Below are positions 36,440 through 46,282 of a DNA stretch of 64,000 bases, in pieces; the stretch's first letter is position 1, and each line of letters begins with the position of its first letter. The DNA comes from Hyphomicrobium sp. (GTDB taxonomy: Bacteria; Pseudomonadota; Alphaproteobacteria; Rhizobiales; Hyphomicrobiaceae). Both the position numbers and the translations under genes were made by a program. Under the pieces are notes generated by a model. The model made no database searches. It was not told the DNA's origin and saw only the letters and a list, made by a program, of their open reading frames with translations. Location: NCBI GenBank assembly GCA_022843145.1, contig JALHOF010000002.1:1-64000 (forward strand), written 5' to 3'.

Positions 36440-38173
36440 CTAGGAGACGTCCTCGGGGAAGAACTTCAAGACGCTCATCACCGGGTTGGACGCGGCCTGT
36501 CCCAGTCCGCAGATCGACGCGTCGCGCATGACTTGCGCCAGATCGCCGATCAGCGACTTGTCCCAAACCTTCTTGCTCATCAATTTCACGGCCTTCTCGG
36601 TTCCGTTGCGGCAGGGCGTGCATTGCCCGCAGCTCTCATCCTCGAAGAAGCGCATCAGATTGAGCGCAACGTCCTTCATGTCGTCCTTGTCGGACAGAAT
36701 GACAACCGCATGGCTGCCGACAAAACAGCCGTGTTTCTCGAGCTGGCCGAAATCGAGCGGGATATCGGCCATCGTAGCGGGCAGGATGCCGCCGGACGCG
36801 CCACCGGGCAGGTAGCCTTTGAACGCATGACCGTCGGCCATGCCGCCGCAAAGCTCGATCAGCTCCGCAGCGGTCGTGCCGGCGGCAGTCAGCACGACAC
36901 CGGGCTTCTTGACGCGGCCGGACACCGAATAGGACCGCATCCCCTTCGCCCCGTTCTTGCCCTGGCTCGCGAACCACTCCGCGCCCTTCTCCAGGATCTG
37001 CGGGATCCAGAACAGCGTCTCGACGTTGTTGACCAACGTCGGGCGATTGAAGATGCCGACCTGCGCGACATAAGGCGGGCGATGACGCGGCAAACCGCGC
37101 TTGCCTTCGATGCTTTCGATCATCGCGCTTTCTTCGCCGCAGATGTAGGCGCCAGCGCCGCGGCGGACCGTGACCTTGGTGTGGCGCGTCAGTCCGGCCG
37201 CGTTCAGCGCCGCGATCTCGTGATCGAGAATGTGCAGCACCGCCTGATACTCGTCGCGCATGTAAATGAACACTTCTTGCGCCTCGACGGCCCAGGCTGC
37301 GATCAACATCCCTTCGAGGAACTGGTGCGGATTGCGCTCGAGGTAATAGCGGTCCTTGAACGTGCCGGGCTCGCCCTCGTCACCGTTGACGGCCATCAGG
37401 CGCGGACCCTTCTCGGCCTTGACCAGGCTCCACTTTCGCCCCGTGGGGAAGCCAGCGCCGCCGAGGCCGCGCAAGCCGCCGTCGGACAGCGTGGCGATGA
37501 CGCCGTCAACCGTGCGCTGGCCGCCGAGGCATTCGCCCAGAACCTTGTATCCGCCCGCCGCGCGGTAGGCGCCGAGACCCTGATAGTGCGGGATGGCGGG
37601 GCCGGTTTCGTGGGCCGTCACGAGATCCTTGATCTTGCCGAGCGTCGCGTAGTCGACATGCCGGTGGCCGACATGGACCGCGGGCGCGGTATGGCACGAA
37701 CCTATGCACGGCGCACGGACGACGCGCACATCCTCCATGCCCTCGGCACCGAGTTCTCCGAGCAGCTTTTCCGCACCCGCCAGCATGCACGAGAGGCTGT
37801 CGCAGACGCGGATCGTGGTTTTCGCGGGACGCGGCTCGTCATCCTCGACGACATCGAAATGCGCATAGAACGTCGCGACCTCGTAGACTTCTGCCATCGG
37901 GATGAGCATCAGCTCGGCGAGCCCCTGCATCAGGCCGGTCGGCAGGCAGCCCTCGGCGTCCTGAATGCGATGGAGATACTCGATCAGCAGCGGCCGCTCG
38001 TAGGGCGGATCGCCGATGATGGCGCGGGCGCGTTCGAATTCCTTCTGATCGAGCACGCGCCCCTTCGCGTGCGACAGCGCTTTGCGCCGCCCGGCGCCCG
38101 GATGCACGCCTTTTCCTTGCGGCTTGCGATGGCCGGTGTCTGCCGCGTCGATCGTCTTCGGAAGGTCGTTCAT
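36440..38173 (-). CDS. fdsB: Formate dehydrogenase NADH-oxidoreductase subunit (fused FdsG-FdsB)
   Basis: A ~577-residue fusion. Residues ~40-190 are NuoE/FdsG-like with a 2Fe-2S site (RVCDSLSCML, APCIGSCHTAPAV). The rest is NuoF/FdsB-like: GLRGLGGAGFPTGRKW (NAD/FMN region), MAVNGDEGEPGTFKDRY, RRGAGAYICGEESAM, and a C-terminal 4Fe-4S motif (SCGQCTPCRNGTEK). It passes electrons from FdsA to NAD+. Separate fdsG and fdsB genes are usual; here they are one gene. Start at the ATG at 38173 (a GTG at 38179 is an alternative). Confidence 0.9.
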   Translation of the reverse strand: MNDLPKTIDAADTGHRKPQGKGVHPGAGRRKALSHAKGRVLDQKEFERARAIIGDPPYERPLLIEYLHRIQDAEGCLPTGLMQGLAELMLIPMAEVYEVATFYAHFDVVEDDEPRPAKTTIRVCDSLSCMLAGAEKLLGELGAEGMEDVRVVRAPCIGSCHTAPAVHVGHRHVDYATLGKIKDLVTAHETGPAIPHYQGLGAYRAAGGYKVLGECLGGQRTVDGVIATLSDGGLRGLGGAGFPTGRKWSLVKAEKGPRLMAVNGDEGEPGTFKDRYYLERNPHQFLEGMLIAAWAVEAQEVFIYMRDEYQAVLHILDHEIAALNAAGLTRHTKVTVRRGAGAYICGEESAMIESIEGKRGLPRHRPPYVAQVGIFNRPTLVNNVETLFWIPQILEKGAEWFASQGKNGAKGMRSYSVSGRVKKPGVVLTAAGTTAAELIELCGGMADGHAFKGYLPGGASGGILPATMADIPLDFGQLEKHGCFVGSHAVVILSDKDDMKDVALNLMRFFEDESCGQCTPCRNGTEKAVKLMSKKVWDKSLIGDLAQVMRDASICGLGQAASNPVMSVLKFFPEDVS

Positions 38174-38348
38174 GATCACTCAGCCGCTGATGCGTGGGGT
38201 TGTTATGCTTATTGCTTCGATAGGCAGAGATGGCCGTTCAGGTGGGCTGCCTCGCGCCGGGTCTGATCGTGTTTCTGGTCGATAGCACCAACGCCTCCTG
38301 GCGTGAGATCGATAGCGCAAATGAGCCAATTGGTGCCGCCGAGCCAGA

Positions 38349-39533
38349 TCAGGCCGCATCGCGCCTTGCGATCGCGACCGCCTGCTTGACCGCGTCCTGC
38401 ATGTCGATGCCCTCGTTGAACCGGATGCCTGAACTTTCGAGCCGAGTCCGCGCGAAATCAGCGTTGTTTCCCGCCATCCGCACGATCAGCGGCTTGGGCG
38501 ATTTGGCGCGGCGCATGGCGATGCCGATCGCCTCGGCGATCGTATCGCAGCGCTGCATGCCGCCACCGTGAACGTTGACGAGGATGACCTTCACCTTCGG
38601 GCTCGACAGCAGCAGCTCGAGGCCATAGGCGACATCGAGGCTCGATGCGGTCGTCCGGATATCCATGAAGTTCGCCGCCTTGCCGCCGGCATCGGCGACC
38701 ATGTCGAGCGTCGCCAGCGCGAGGCCGGCGCCGTTCGCGACGAGGCCGATGTCGCCGTCGAGCCGCTGATAATTGAGTTGATGCCGATCAGCGCCGAGTT
38801 CCTCAGGGTCGCCGCTCTCCATCTGGAACGCGGACCGCATGGTGGCGAACGCCGGATGACGCTGCATCGCGTTGTCGTCGACCGTCGCTTTGGCGTCGAG
38901 CGCCACGAGACGCCCGTCGTCGGTCAGCGCCAGGGGATTGATCTCGACAAGCGTGGCGTCGAGCCGAACGGCGATACGGCCGAGGCGCGCAAACAGCCGG
39001 ACGGCCTCATCGGCGACATCGCCCGTCAATCCGATGCCGTGCGCGAGTTCCTTGAAGTCTCCCGTCGCCTCGCCGTTCTCGATCGAAAGCGTGATGCGCT
39101 TGATCAGACCCGGTTCGTGACGCGTCCTGGCTTCGAGATCGCTACCGCCCGCCGCGCTCGCCAGCATGACGAGCGTCCCGCTGGCTCGATCGAGATTGAC
39201 CGCGACATAGAACCTCCTGACCGGATCCAGCGCCTCCTCGACGTAGACCCAGCGCACCTTCTCTCCTGCCGGCCCCGTCTGCGGCGTCACCAGAACGCGG
39301 CCCAGCATCGCGTCCGCGGTCTGCCGCACGCCTTCAGGCGTCGCCGCGAACCGCACGCCGCCGGCGCTTTCCCGATCGCCACTGAGGACCTGCGCCTTGA
39401 CCACGAAGCGATCGCAGCCATAGCGCCGCGCAATACGCTCTGCATCGGCCGCGCTGTCGGTGACACGACCACGCGGGATTTCGATCTCGTGGCTGGCGAG
39501 GATTTCCTTGGCTTGGAACTCGTGCATGTGCAT
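38349..39533 (-). CDS. SucC-like beta subunit of an ADP-forming acyl-CoA ligase
   Basis: A ~394-residue ATP-grasp subunit, starting at the ATG at 39533 (MHMHEFQAKEIL...). Features: VKAQVLSGDRESAGGVRFA, VEINPLALTDDGRLVALDAKATVDDNAM (phosphate/metal site), NGAGLALATLDMVADAGGKAANF. Two family blocks deviate: the glycine-rich DVGGGA loop reads DIRTTAS and NIFGG reads NVHGG, so its substrate pocket or phosphoryl-transfer geometry may be altered. It probably works with the SucD-like subunit 12 kb away under the same operator, activating an acid of this pathway (succinate, malate, oxalate or another). It is ~175 bases upstream of fdsB, possibly one transcript. Confidence 0.8.
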   Translation of the reverse strand: MHMHEFQAKEILASHEIEIPRGRVTDSAADAERIARRYGCDRFVVKAQVLSGDRESAGGVRFAATPEGVRQTADAMLGRVLVTPQTGPAGEKVRWVYVEEALDPVRRFYVAVNLDRASGTLVMLASAAGGSDLEARTRHEPGLIKRITLSIENGEATGDFKELAHGIGLTGDVADEAVRLFARLGRIAVRLDATLVEINPLALTDDGRLVALDAKATVDDNAMQRHPAFATMRSAFQMESGDPEELGADRHQLNYQRLDGDIGLVANGAGLALATLDMVADAGGKAANFMDIRTTASSLDVAYGLELLLSSPKVKVILVNVHGGGMQRCDTIAEAIGIAMRRAKSPKPLIVRMAGNNADFARTRLESSGIRFNEGIDMQDAVKQAVAIARRDAA

Positions 39534-39719
39534 CGGTCGCATACTCCCCGCGAGGCGCGCCAACGGCGGTGCAGCCCCACGTCCTACAACATCAGCCCAG
39601 GCCGCGCCTCGCCGGCCCCCTGGGAGCGGCTAGAGCGGTGCGTCGCTCGTGGCGTTCGGCCACATCGGGTCGCGGTAGGGCTGGCGTTGCTGGGATGCGG
39701 CCAATCCGTGACCACTCAT

Positions 39720-39737
39720 TGGCATATGGTATACCAA
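39720..39737. promoter_or_regulatory. Predicted GntR operator upstream of the SucC-like gene
   Basis: TGGCATATGGTATACCAA, about 190 bases before the SucC-like start, containing the same TGGTATACCA palindrome (39727-39736) as in the other regulon promoters. Confidence 0.65.
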
Positions 39738-39788
39738 TTGAGTCGCTCGTGTCGAGTTGTCCTAGGACATTTTGCGCGCTGAAAAAGC

Positions 39789-39819
39789 AAAAAAAAGAGG
39801 CCGCAGTGAATACGGCCTC
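39789..39819 (-). terminator. Rho-independent terminator after tctB
   Basis: On the minus strand, GAGGCCG-TATTCACTG-CGGCCTC is followed at once by a run of eight Ts, a textbook terminator for the tctACB operon. It ends that transcript before it reaches the SucC-like gene. Confidence 0.85.
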
Positions 39820-39852
39820 ATTCGAATTATTGAATATGTCGCGTGACTTGTC

Positions 39853-40404
39853 TCAATAGCCGAGCATCGCTTCGAGCGGTCCTTTCGGCAACGGAACCTG
39901 AAACCACTTCTCGAACATGAAGAAGAGCGTCAGTGGGATGCCAATGCCGACCAAGGCGGATTTGAGCGGGTTGTCCTTGCCGATGAAGATCATGAACAGC
40001 GTGATGAAGATCGCCGACGCGACGTAGAGGCCGAGGCCGGGGATACCGATGGGGCCAAGATTCACGCCGCCGATCAGCATGACGTAGAACACCGACGGAA
40101 TGAGCACCGTCAGGACGCGGCCAAAGCCGACAACGGACACGAACGAGTCGTCGCCTCCAGGAAATGAACCTCGAAGCGCCTGGAACAGCGTCACGAGACT
40201 TGCGATCCCCATGGCGAGTGCGACGTAGAAGGGGAAGTAGCCCGGCGCCGGCCCCTGTCCTTCGATCCATCCGAATCCGAGACGGGCGCTGTCGTAGATG
40301 ACGATCGCGCTTCCAGCAAGGAACAACAGAGCCACGATGATTTCGAGCGTCCGGTTGCTGGCGAGGCTCGGGCCCTCGTCTTCGGTGCTTTCGTCGTTGT
40401 GCAT
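39853..40404 (-). CDS. tctB: TctB small membrane subunit of TTT transporter
   Basis: A 183-residue protein starting at the ATG at 40404, with four predicted helices (LEIIVALLFLAGSAIVIY, YFPFYVALAMGIASLVTLF, VLTVLIPSVFYVMLIGG, LYVASAIFITLFMIFIG). The GxGPAPGYFPF block is typical of TctB. It partners TctA and TctC in carboxylate uptake. Last gene of the tctA-tctC-tctB order on this strand. Confidence 0.85.
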   Translation of the reverse strand: MHNDESTEDEGPSLASNRTLEIIVALLFLAGSAIVIYDSARLGFGWIEGQGPAPGYFPFYVALAMGIASLVTLFQALRGSFPGGDDSFVSVVGFGRVLTVLIPSVFYVMLIGGVNLGPIGIPGLGLYVASAIFITLFMIFIGKDNPLKSALVGIGIPLTLFFMFEKWFQVPLPKGPLEAMLGY

Positions 40405-40515
40405 AGCGATGAGCTTTCCTCGATCAGCCGATACGAACTCTGAGTGCCGTGGAGATGCGTTGGAGATTCGCACCGGGATCGGACCTGAGCCCGATCCCGG
40501 CACGACTGTCGCAAG

Positions 40516-41544
40516 TTACTTCGCGGCGGGCGCCGCTGCGCCGGCAGCGAGGAAGCCGGCTTCCTTCATCAGATCGAAGTGCGTCTTGTCCGCAGCCGCG
40601 ACCCACTTGGCGTAATCCGCGCCAGTCATGAAGGTGTCGTTGAACGCGCCCTTCTCCATGAACTCCTTCCAATCCGGCGTTGCGCGCACCTTCTTGAAGA
40701 GATCGACGTAGAACGCGGTCTCCTCGGCCTTCACGCCGGCCGGCATGAAGATGCCGCGCAGCATCTGATATTCGGTCGGCAGACCCGATTCCTTGCAGGT
40801 CGGGATGTCGCTCCACGCCATCGTCTCGGTGACCTTGGCGGTGTAGGTCGAGCGCTTGCCGTCGAAGATGCACAACGGCCGCAATGCGCCGCCGCGCCAC
40901 TGGGCGACAGCCTCGATCGGGTTGTTGACCGACGAGTTGACGTGATTGCCGACGAGCTGCGTCGCAACTTCGCCGCCGCCCTTGTAGGGAATGTAGACGA
41001 ACTTCTTCGGTGCCGTGACGCGCTCGAGCGCGGCGGTGATGATCTGGTCCTCCTGCTTGGACCCCGTGCCGCCCATCTTGTACTTCTTGTCTTCGGCCGC
41101 CTTCACCGCGTCGATGTATTCCTTGGCGGTCTTGTAAGGCGCGTCCTTGTTGACCCACAGCACGAACTGGTCGAGCGCCAGCATCGCGACCGGCGTCATT
41201 TCCTTATAGGAGAACGGCACGCCGGTGCCGTACGGCGTGGTGAACAGGTTCGACAGAGTGATGATGATCTTGTGCGGGTTGCCGGCCGCGCCCTTGACCT
41301 CGAGGAAGCCTTCAGCACCCGCGCCGCCGCCCTTGTTCACGACGATCATCGGCTGCTTCATCAGGCTGTGCTTGGAGATGACGCCTTGGATGAAGCGCGC
41401 CATCTGGTCGGCGCCGCCGCCGGTGCCGGCGGGGATCACGAATTCGACCGGCTTGGTCGGTTCCCAAGCGTGAGCTGCTGTCGCACCCATCACGGCCATC
41501 GCGGCTGCACCCATCGTCAGCCGAGCTGTCTTCTGAATTGTCAT
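40516..41544 (-). CDS. tctC: TctC-type periplasmic substrate-binding protein
   Basis: A 342-residue protein starting at the ATG at 41544 (AGGAGGA nine bases upstream), with a signal peptide (LTMGAAAMAVMGATAAHA). Mature features of the TTT family: PTKPVEFVIPAGTGGGADQMAR, VVNKGGGAGAEGFLEV, YIPYKGGGEVATQLVGNHV, and TYTAKVTETMAWSDIP. It binds a carboxylate for the TctAB permease. The bound acid is unknown; the operon context points to a small organic acid that feeds formyl-CoA metabolism. Confidence 0.9.
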   Translation of the reverse strand: MTIQKTARLTMGAAAMAVMGATAAHAWEPTKPVEFVIPAGTGGGADQMARFIQGVISKHSLMKQPMIVVNKGGGAGAEGFLEVKGAAGNPHKIIITLSNLFTTPYGTGVPFSYKEMTPVAMLALDQFVLWVNKDAPYKTAKEYIDAVKAAEDKKYKMGGTGSKQEDQIITAALERVTAPKKFVYIPYKGGGEVATQLVGNHVNSSVNNPIEAVAQWRGGALRPLCIFDGKRSTYTAKVTETMAWSDIPTCKESGLPTEYQMLRGIFMPAGVKAEETAFYVDLFKKVRATPDWKEFMEKGAFNDTFMTGADYAKWVAAADKTHFDLMKEAGFLAAGAAAPAAK

Positions 41545-41706
41545 TCCGAGAGTCCTCCTGGAGCGTAAGAAGCTTTTCTTGTCTGGTTCGGACATTCGAT
41601 TTTTTTCATTGCGAAGCGGGACTGGCCCGCTTCGATCCGGGCAACGGCGTCCGAACGGCCGGTACCCTATGTTGCAGTTCGAAGAACGTCCACAGTTTGA
41701 CGGACG

Positions 41707-43218
41707 CTAGGCCGTCGCCGATTTCGTCCCGCCGCGGATTTTGCCGACCACCATCGCGATCAGCGGCCAGAACAGCATGACCATTCCGAGGCCCATGATG
41801 CCGCCGACGAGCCAGTTTGAGAAGAACACGGTGAGGTCACCCTGCGACCCGAGCAGCGCCTGCCGGAAGCTTTCTTCGGCCTTGCTGCCCAGCACGATCG
41901 CCAGCACCAGCGGCGCCAACGGATAGCCGAGCTTGTTGAAGACGTATCCGGCGAGACCGAACACCAGCATCAACCACACGTCGAACATGGAGTTGTTCAC
42001 CGTGTAAGCGCCGACCGCGCAGATCACGAGGATGGCCGGCGCGATGATCGAGAACGGTATCCTCAAGATCGCCGCGAACAGCGGCACGCATGTCAGCACG
42101 ATGATGAGGCCGACGACGTTGCCGAGATACATCGACGCGATCAGGCCCCAGACGAACTCCTTCTGCTCGATGAACAGCAGCGGTCCCGGCTGCAATCCCC
42201 AAATGAGCAGGCCGCCCAGCAGCACGGCCGCGGTCGGAGATCCCGGAATGCCGAGCGTCAGCATGGGCAGCATGGCGGCCGTGCCCGCGGCATGAGCAGC
42301 GGTCTCCGGCGCGATCACGCCCTCGATTTCGCCCTTGCCGAAGTTGTCGCCGTTCTTCGAGAACCGCTTGGCCAGCGCATAGCTCATGAACGAGGCGGGC
42401 GTCGCACCACCTGGCGTGATGCCCATCCAACAGCCGATGGCGCAACTCCTGAGCGAGGTCGCCCAGTACTGCGGCAGCTTCTTCCAAGTCTGGAGAACGG
42501 CATCCATGCGGATCTTCGCCGTCGCGCCTTGGAACTTGAGGCCCGATTCCATCGACGCGAGGATTTCACCGATGCCGAAGAGACCGATCACCGCGATCAG
42601 GAAGTCGAAGCCCGTCAACAGTTCGGTATGGCCGAATGTCAGGCGCAGCGTGCCGGTCACCTTATCGAGGCCGACCGAAGCCAGCGCCAAGCCGAGACAC
42701 ATTGCGGCCAGCGTTTTCCAGGGACTTCCCTTGCCCATGCCGATGAAGCTCGCGAACGTCAGGAAGAAGACCGCGAAAAACTCGGCTGGACCGAATTTCA
42801 AAGCGAACCTGGCCACCACCGGGGCAAGGAACGTGATCAGCACCACGGCGAAGAAAGCGCCGATGAACGACGACGTGAACGCGGCGGTGAGCGCCTCGTC
42901 CGCTCGGCCGCGCTGCGCCATGGGGTGGCCGTCGAAGGTCGTTGCCACAGACCACGGCTCGCCTGGAATATTGAACAGGATCGAGGTGATCGCGCCGCCG
43001 AACAACGCGCCCCAATATATACACGTGAGCATGATGATCGCCGACGTCGGCGGCATCGAGAACGTCAACGGCAGCAGGATTGCGACACCGTTCGCACCGC
43101 CCAGGCCGGGCAGAACGCCGATGATCACGCCGAGCAGAATGCCGACGCACATCAAGAAGAGATTGAATGGTGTGAGAACGACGGCGAAGCCGTGCATTAG
43201 AGAACTTAGTTCTTCCAC
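41707..43218 (-). CDS. tctA: TctA large permease subunit of TTT transporter
   Basis: A 503-residue, ~11-helix permease starting at a GTG at 43218 (GAGGGG eight bases upstream). It has the TctA blocks GVLPGLGGANGVAILLPLTF and GITPGGATPASFMSYALAKRFSKNG, repeated halves with TLGIPGSPTAAVLLGGLLIWG. It carries carboxylate uptake with TctB and TctC, driven by an ion gradient. It is divergent from the GntR gene; the ~465-base spacer contains two operator-like sites. Confidence 0.92.
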   Translation of the reverse strand: MEELSSLMHGFAVVLTPFNLFLMCVGILLGVIIGVLPGLGGANGVAILLPLTFSMPPTSAIIMLTCIYWGALFGGAITSILFNIPGEPWSVATTFDGHPMAQRGRADEALTAAFTSSFIGAFFAVVLITFLAPVVARFALKFGPAEFFAVFFLTFASFIGMGKGSPWKTLAAMCLGLALASVGLDKVTGTLRLTFGHTELLTGFDFLIAVIGLFGIGEILASMESGLKFQGATAKIRMDAVLQTWKKLPQYWATSLRSCAIGCWMGITPGGATPASFMSYALAKRFSKNGDNFGKGEIEGVIAPETAAHAAGTAAMLPMLTLGIPGSPTAAVLLGGLLIWGLQPGPLLFIEQKEFVWGLIASMYLGNVVGLIIVLTCVPLFAAILRIPFSIIAPAILVICAVGAYTVNNSMFDVWLMLVFGLAGYVFNKLGYPLAPLVLAIVLGSKAEESFRQALLGSQGDLTVFFSNWLVGGIMGLGMVMLFWPLIAMVVGKIRGGTKSATA

Positions 43219-43341
43219 GCGCGTAGCCCCTCGGATATGGATCCACCCTGAAACTGGACGGCTGTTTCGGGATCATTTAATCGCCCCGATGAGGTGACAA
43301 TGGCCGCGTCACGCCGCCAATCACCCACTCCGTCGCCTTGG

Positions 43342-43357
43342 TGGTATACCGTATACC
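43342..43357. promoter_or_regulatory. Predicted GntR operator before tctA
   Basis: TGGTATACCGTATACC, two overlapping half-site pairs (TGGTATACC and GTATACC), about 125 bases before the tctA start. The surrounding divergent region is unusually AT-rich for this genome, as a promoter would be. Confidence 0.65.
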
Positions 43358-43521
43358 TTTATGCTACCTTCGTGCAATGCTGAATCTACAATTTTACATA
43401 GCTTGGGTTTGCAATGCAGCATTTCGCAACTGCGAAAGGCTTGGTTATTCGGATATTCTGATGGAAGATCGGAAATCGACGCGAATTAATTCGCTTTGCC
43501 TCTTGCCCGCTTTTTTGACCT

Positions 43522-43538
43522 TGGTGTATGGTATACCA
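43522..43538. promoter_or_regulatory. Predicted GntR operator before the gntR operon
   Basis: TGGTGTATGGTATACCA, with the core TGGTATACCA at 43529-43538, about 150 bases before the regulator's start. This would give autoregulation and control of the whole downstream operon. Confidence 0.65.
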
Positions 43539-43684
43539 GAAGCTGAGCGTGCGCCTTCGCTGAACAATCGGTTTGCGCCCCCGCGCTAACGCGGAGCCAG
43601 CGCGGTCGACCCGGCCAGCAGCCACCTCGCGGCAAGACTATAATCGACGTCCATGCAGCGCGGACGAAAAGGGCGGACACGGTG

Positions 43685-44371
43685 ATGGCTGATACCCGTC
43701 TCAGGATCGTGCCTATCGGCGAAGGCCAAAGCCTCAAGGCGAAGGCTTATGAAGCGCTGAAGTCCGCGATCATGAATATGAACATCTACGATCGCAACGC
43801 CGAGCTGCGGCTCGACGAGCGCGATCTGTCGGCGCGGTTCGGCATCTCCCGCACACCGCTGCGCGAGGCGCTGGCCCAACTCGACCAGGAAGGTCTGGTC
43901 CGCGTCATCGCGCGCCGCGGCATCTTCATCGTCAGAAAGACGAAGTCCGAAGTCCTCGACATGATCACGGTTTGGGCCGCGCTCGAAGCGATGTCGGCGC
44001 GCATCGCCACGCGCTCGGCAAGCGACAAGAGCATCGCCGCCCTGCACGAACTCGTCGACCAGTTCTCGCACGACGAGATCGCGCGCCACATGGGCGAATA
44101 CTCCGACGCCAATATCCGCTTCCATCAGGCGATCATCGAACTTGGCGACTGCCCGCTCATCACCGACATCACCAACAGCCTGTTCTTCCATGTGCGCGCC
44201 ATCCGGCAGCGCACGATCTTCGAGAAGGATCGCGCCAAGCGGTCCGTCGCCGATCACAAGGAAATTGTCGCCGCGATCGAGCGGCGCGACACCGAACTCG
44301 CGGAACGTCTTGTGCGCGAACACACGATGAAGCTTCGCGATCACGTCGAGCACTTCGTCGATCTCGAATGA
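43685..44371 (+). CDS. GntR-family transcriptional regulator with FCD ligand domain
   Basis: A 228-residue regulator starting at the ATG at 43685. N-terminal GntR winged helix (LKAKAYEALKSAIMNMNIY, LDERDLSARFGISRTPLREALAQLDQEGLVRVIARRGIFI), C-terminal FCD helical domain with metal/ligand residues (NIRFHQAIIELGDCPLI, VADHKEIVAAIERRD). It heads the operon of the acyl-CoA lyase, formyl-CoA transferase, formyl hydrolase and formate-THF ligase, and lies next to TGGTATACCA sites, so it is the natural candidate to bind them. Ligand unknown; likely a pathway acid or CoA ester. Confidence 0.88.
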   Translation: MADTRLRIVPIGEGQSLKAKAYEALKSAIMNMNIYDRNAELRLDERDLSARFGISRTPLREALAQLDQEGLVRVIARRGIFIVRKTKSEVLDMITVWAALEAMSARIATRSASDKSIAALHELVDQFSHDEIARHMGEYSDANIRFHQAIIELGDCPLITDITNSLFFHVRAIRQRTIFEKDRAKRSVADHKEIVAAIERRDTELAERLVREHTMKLRDHVEHFVDLE

Positions 44372-44450
44372 CGAGAACGGCGCCCGTCGCATCACACTAC
44401 GAACACAGCGGGCAAAAACGCGCCCACAGGCCCTCAGGGAGGTTTTACTC

Positions 44451-46199
44451 ATGGCAGAGCAGGCAATGAAGTCGTCGACGACAACGGCCGAGGACACTCT
44501 GAAGCAGAAGAGCACCGACCCCAACATCGTTTCGGGTGGCCGGCTGGTCGCGAAGGCTTTGAAGAGCGAGGGCGTCGATACGATCTTCACCCTCTGCGGC
44601 GGCCACATCATCGACATCTACGACGGCTGCATCGACGAGGGCATCCGCATCATCGACGTGCGCCACGAGCAAGTCGCGGCCCACGCCGCCGACGGCTACG
44701 CACGTCAGACCGGCAAGCTCGGCTGCGTCGTGACGACGGCGGGGCCCGGCTGCACCAACGCCGTCACCGGCGTTGCGACCGCCTTCCGCTCGGAAAGCCC
44801 GATCCTCCACATCGGCGGCGGCGGCGGGTTGGCTCAGCACAAGATGGGGTCGCTGCAGGATCTTCCGCACGCCCAGATGATGCGTCCGATCACCAAGTTC
44901 GCCGAGCAGGTGCTCACGACCGAGCGTATCCCCGACATGATCGCGATGGCGGCGCGCGAGAGCTTCGCCGGCGCCTACGGTCCGTCCTATCTCGAGATCT
45001 CGCGCGACGTGCTCGACCGCGAAGTCCACATCAAGGACGCGGTGATCCCGAAGCCGGGCCACTACCGCGCCTCGACGCGTTCGATCGGCGATCCGGCCGA
45101 CATCGAGCGTTTGGCCGACATCCTGGTCAAGTCCGAGCGTCCCGCAATTCTGTTCGGTCAGCAGGTGTGGTCGTCGCGCGGACACAAGGAAGCCATCGCG
45201 CTGCTCAAGGGCCTCGACGTTCCGGGCTACTTCAACGGCGCGTCACGGGGCCTCCTGCCACCGGGCGATGCGCACCACTTCGATCGCACCCGCTCGCTCG
45301 CCTTCGCAAAGGCCGACGTCGTGGTCATCGTCGGCACGCCGTTCGACTTCCGCATGGGCTACGGCAAGCGCATCAACGTGCCGACGCTCGTGCAGATCGA
45401 CCAGGATTACCGCACGGTCGGCAAGAACCGCGACATCACGTTCGGCATCGCCGGCGATCCGGGCGCGGTGCTCGAAGCCGTTCTCGCCGCCGCGACGGCC
45501 CGCATCGACGCCGGCAAGCGTCAGGTTCGTCAACAATGGATGCGCACCCTGCAGGAAGGCGAGCGCGCGGCGACCGAAAAGCTGATGCCGCTGTTCAAGT
45601 CGGACCAGACGCCGATCCACCCCTTCCGCGTCGCCTGGGAACTCAACGAGTTTCTCGGCGAGGATACGGTCTACATCGGCGACGGCGGTGACGTCGTGAC
45701 CATCTCGGCGCAGGCCGTGCGTCCGCGCAACCCCGGCCAGTGGATGGACCCGGGCGCGCTCGGCTCGCTCGGCGTCGGCACCGGCTTTGCGCTCGCCGCC
45801 AAGCTCGCCAATCCCGAGAAGGAAGTGCTCTGCTATTATGGTGACGGCTCGTTCGGCATGACCGCGTTCGACATGGAGACGGCCAACCGCTTCGGCGCTC
45901 CGTATCTCGCCGTCATCGGCAACAACTCGGCGATGAACCAGATCCGCTACGGCCAGATCACCAAGTACGGCGAGCAGCGCGGCAACATCGGCAACCTGCT
46001 CGGCGACATCCCGTTCGGAAAGTTCGCCGAAATGCTCGGCGGCTATGGCGAGGAAGTCCGTGATCCCAGCCAGATCCAGTCGGCGCTTCGCCGCGGCCGC
46101 GAGGCCATCGCCAAGACCGGCCGGTCGGCGGTGATTAACATCTGGGTCGATCCGCGTGAGTACGCGCCGGGCACCAAGAACCAGACGATGTACAAGTAA
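44451..46199 (+). CDS. ThDP-dependent acyl-CoA lyase (2-hydroxyacyl-CoA lyase/oxalyl-CoA decarboxylase family)
   Basis: A 582-residue enzyme starting at an ATG with GGGAGG upstream. ThDP features: catalytic Glu in [14 protein letters not shown], nucleotide/ThDP motif [18 protein letters not shown]...[13 protein letters not shown]. The [13 protein letters not shown] segment matches the MGxFQEFPQ type of 2-hydroxyacyl-CoA lyases; the GDYEEMDQ segment (Tyr-Glu) of classical oxalyl-CoA decarboxylase is absent. The family either cleaves 2-hydroxyacyl-CoA to a carbonyl and formyl-CoA or decarboxylates oxalyl-CoA to formyl-CoA; either fits the following Frc gene. First enzyme of the operon, 80 bases after gntR. 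Confidence 0.75.
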   Translation: MAEQAMKSSTTTAEDTLKQKSTDPNIVSGGRLVAKALKSEGVDTIFTLCGGHIIDIYDGCIDEGIRIIDVRHEQVAAHAADGYARQTGKLGCVVTTAGPGCTNAVTGVATAFRSESPILHIGGGGGLAQHKMGSLQDLPHAQMMRPITKFAEQVLTTERIPDMIAMAARESFAGAYGPSYLEISRDVLDREVHIKDAVIPKPGHYRASTRSIGDPADIERLADILVKSERPAILFGQQVWSSRGHKEAIALLKGLDVPGYFNGASRGLLPPGDAHHFDRTRSLAFAKADVVVIVGTPFDFRMGYGKRINVPTLVQIDQDYRTVGKNRDITFGIAGDPGAVLEAVLAAATARIDAGKRQVRQQWMRTLQEGERAATEKLMPLFKSDQTPIHPFRVAWELNEFLGEDTVYIGDGGDVVTISAQAVRPRNPGQWMDPGALGSLGVGTGFALAAKLANPEKEVLCYYGDGSFGMTAFDMETANRFGAPYLAVIGNNSAMNQIRYGQITKYGEQRGNIGNLLGDIPFGKFAEMLGGYGEEVRDPSQIQSALRRGREAIAKTGRSAVINIWVDPREYAPGTKNQTMYK

Positions 46200-46282
46200 T
46201 CCATGAGCGGCGGGGCGCGTGCGTCCCGCCGTCTTCGTTCCAGCCAATCTCACGCAGTAAAAATCTTCAGGGAGCCAGGGAA

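Noticed and set aside
44451-46199. Acetolactate synthase.
   Set aside because: Operon with Frc, formyl hydrolase and FTHFS, and no small regulatory subunit gene; a CoA-substrate ThDP enzyme fits better.
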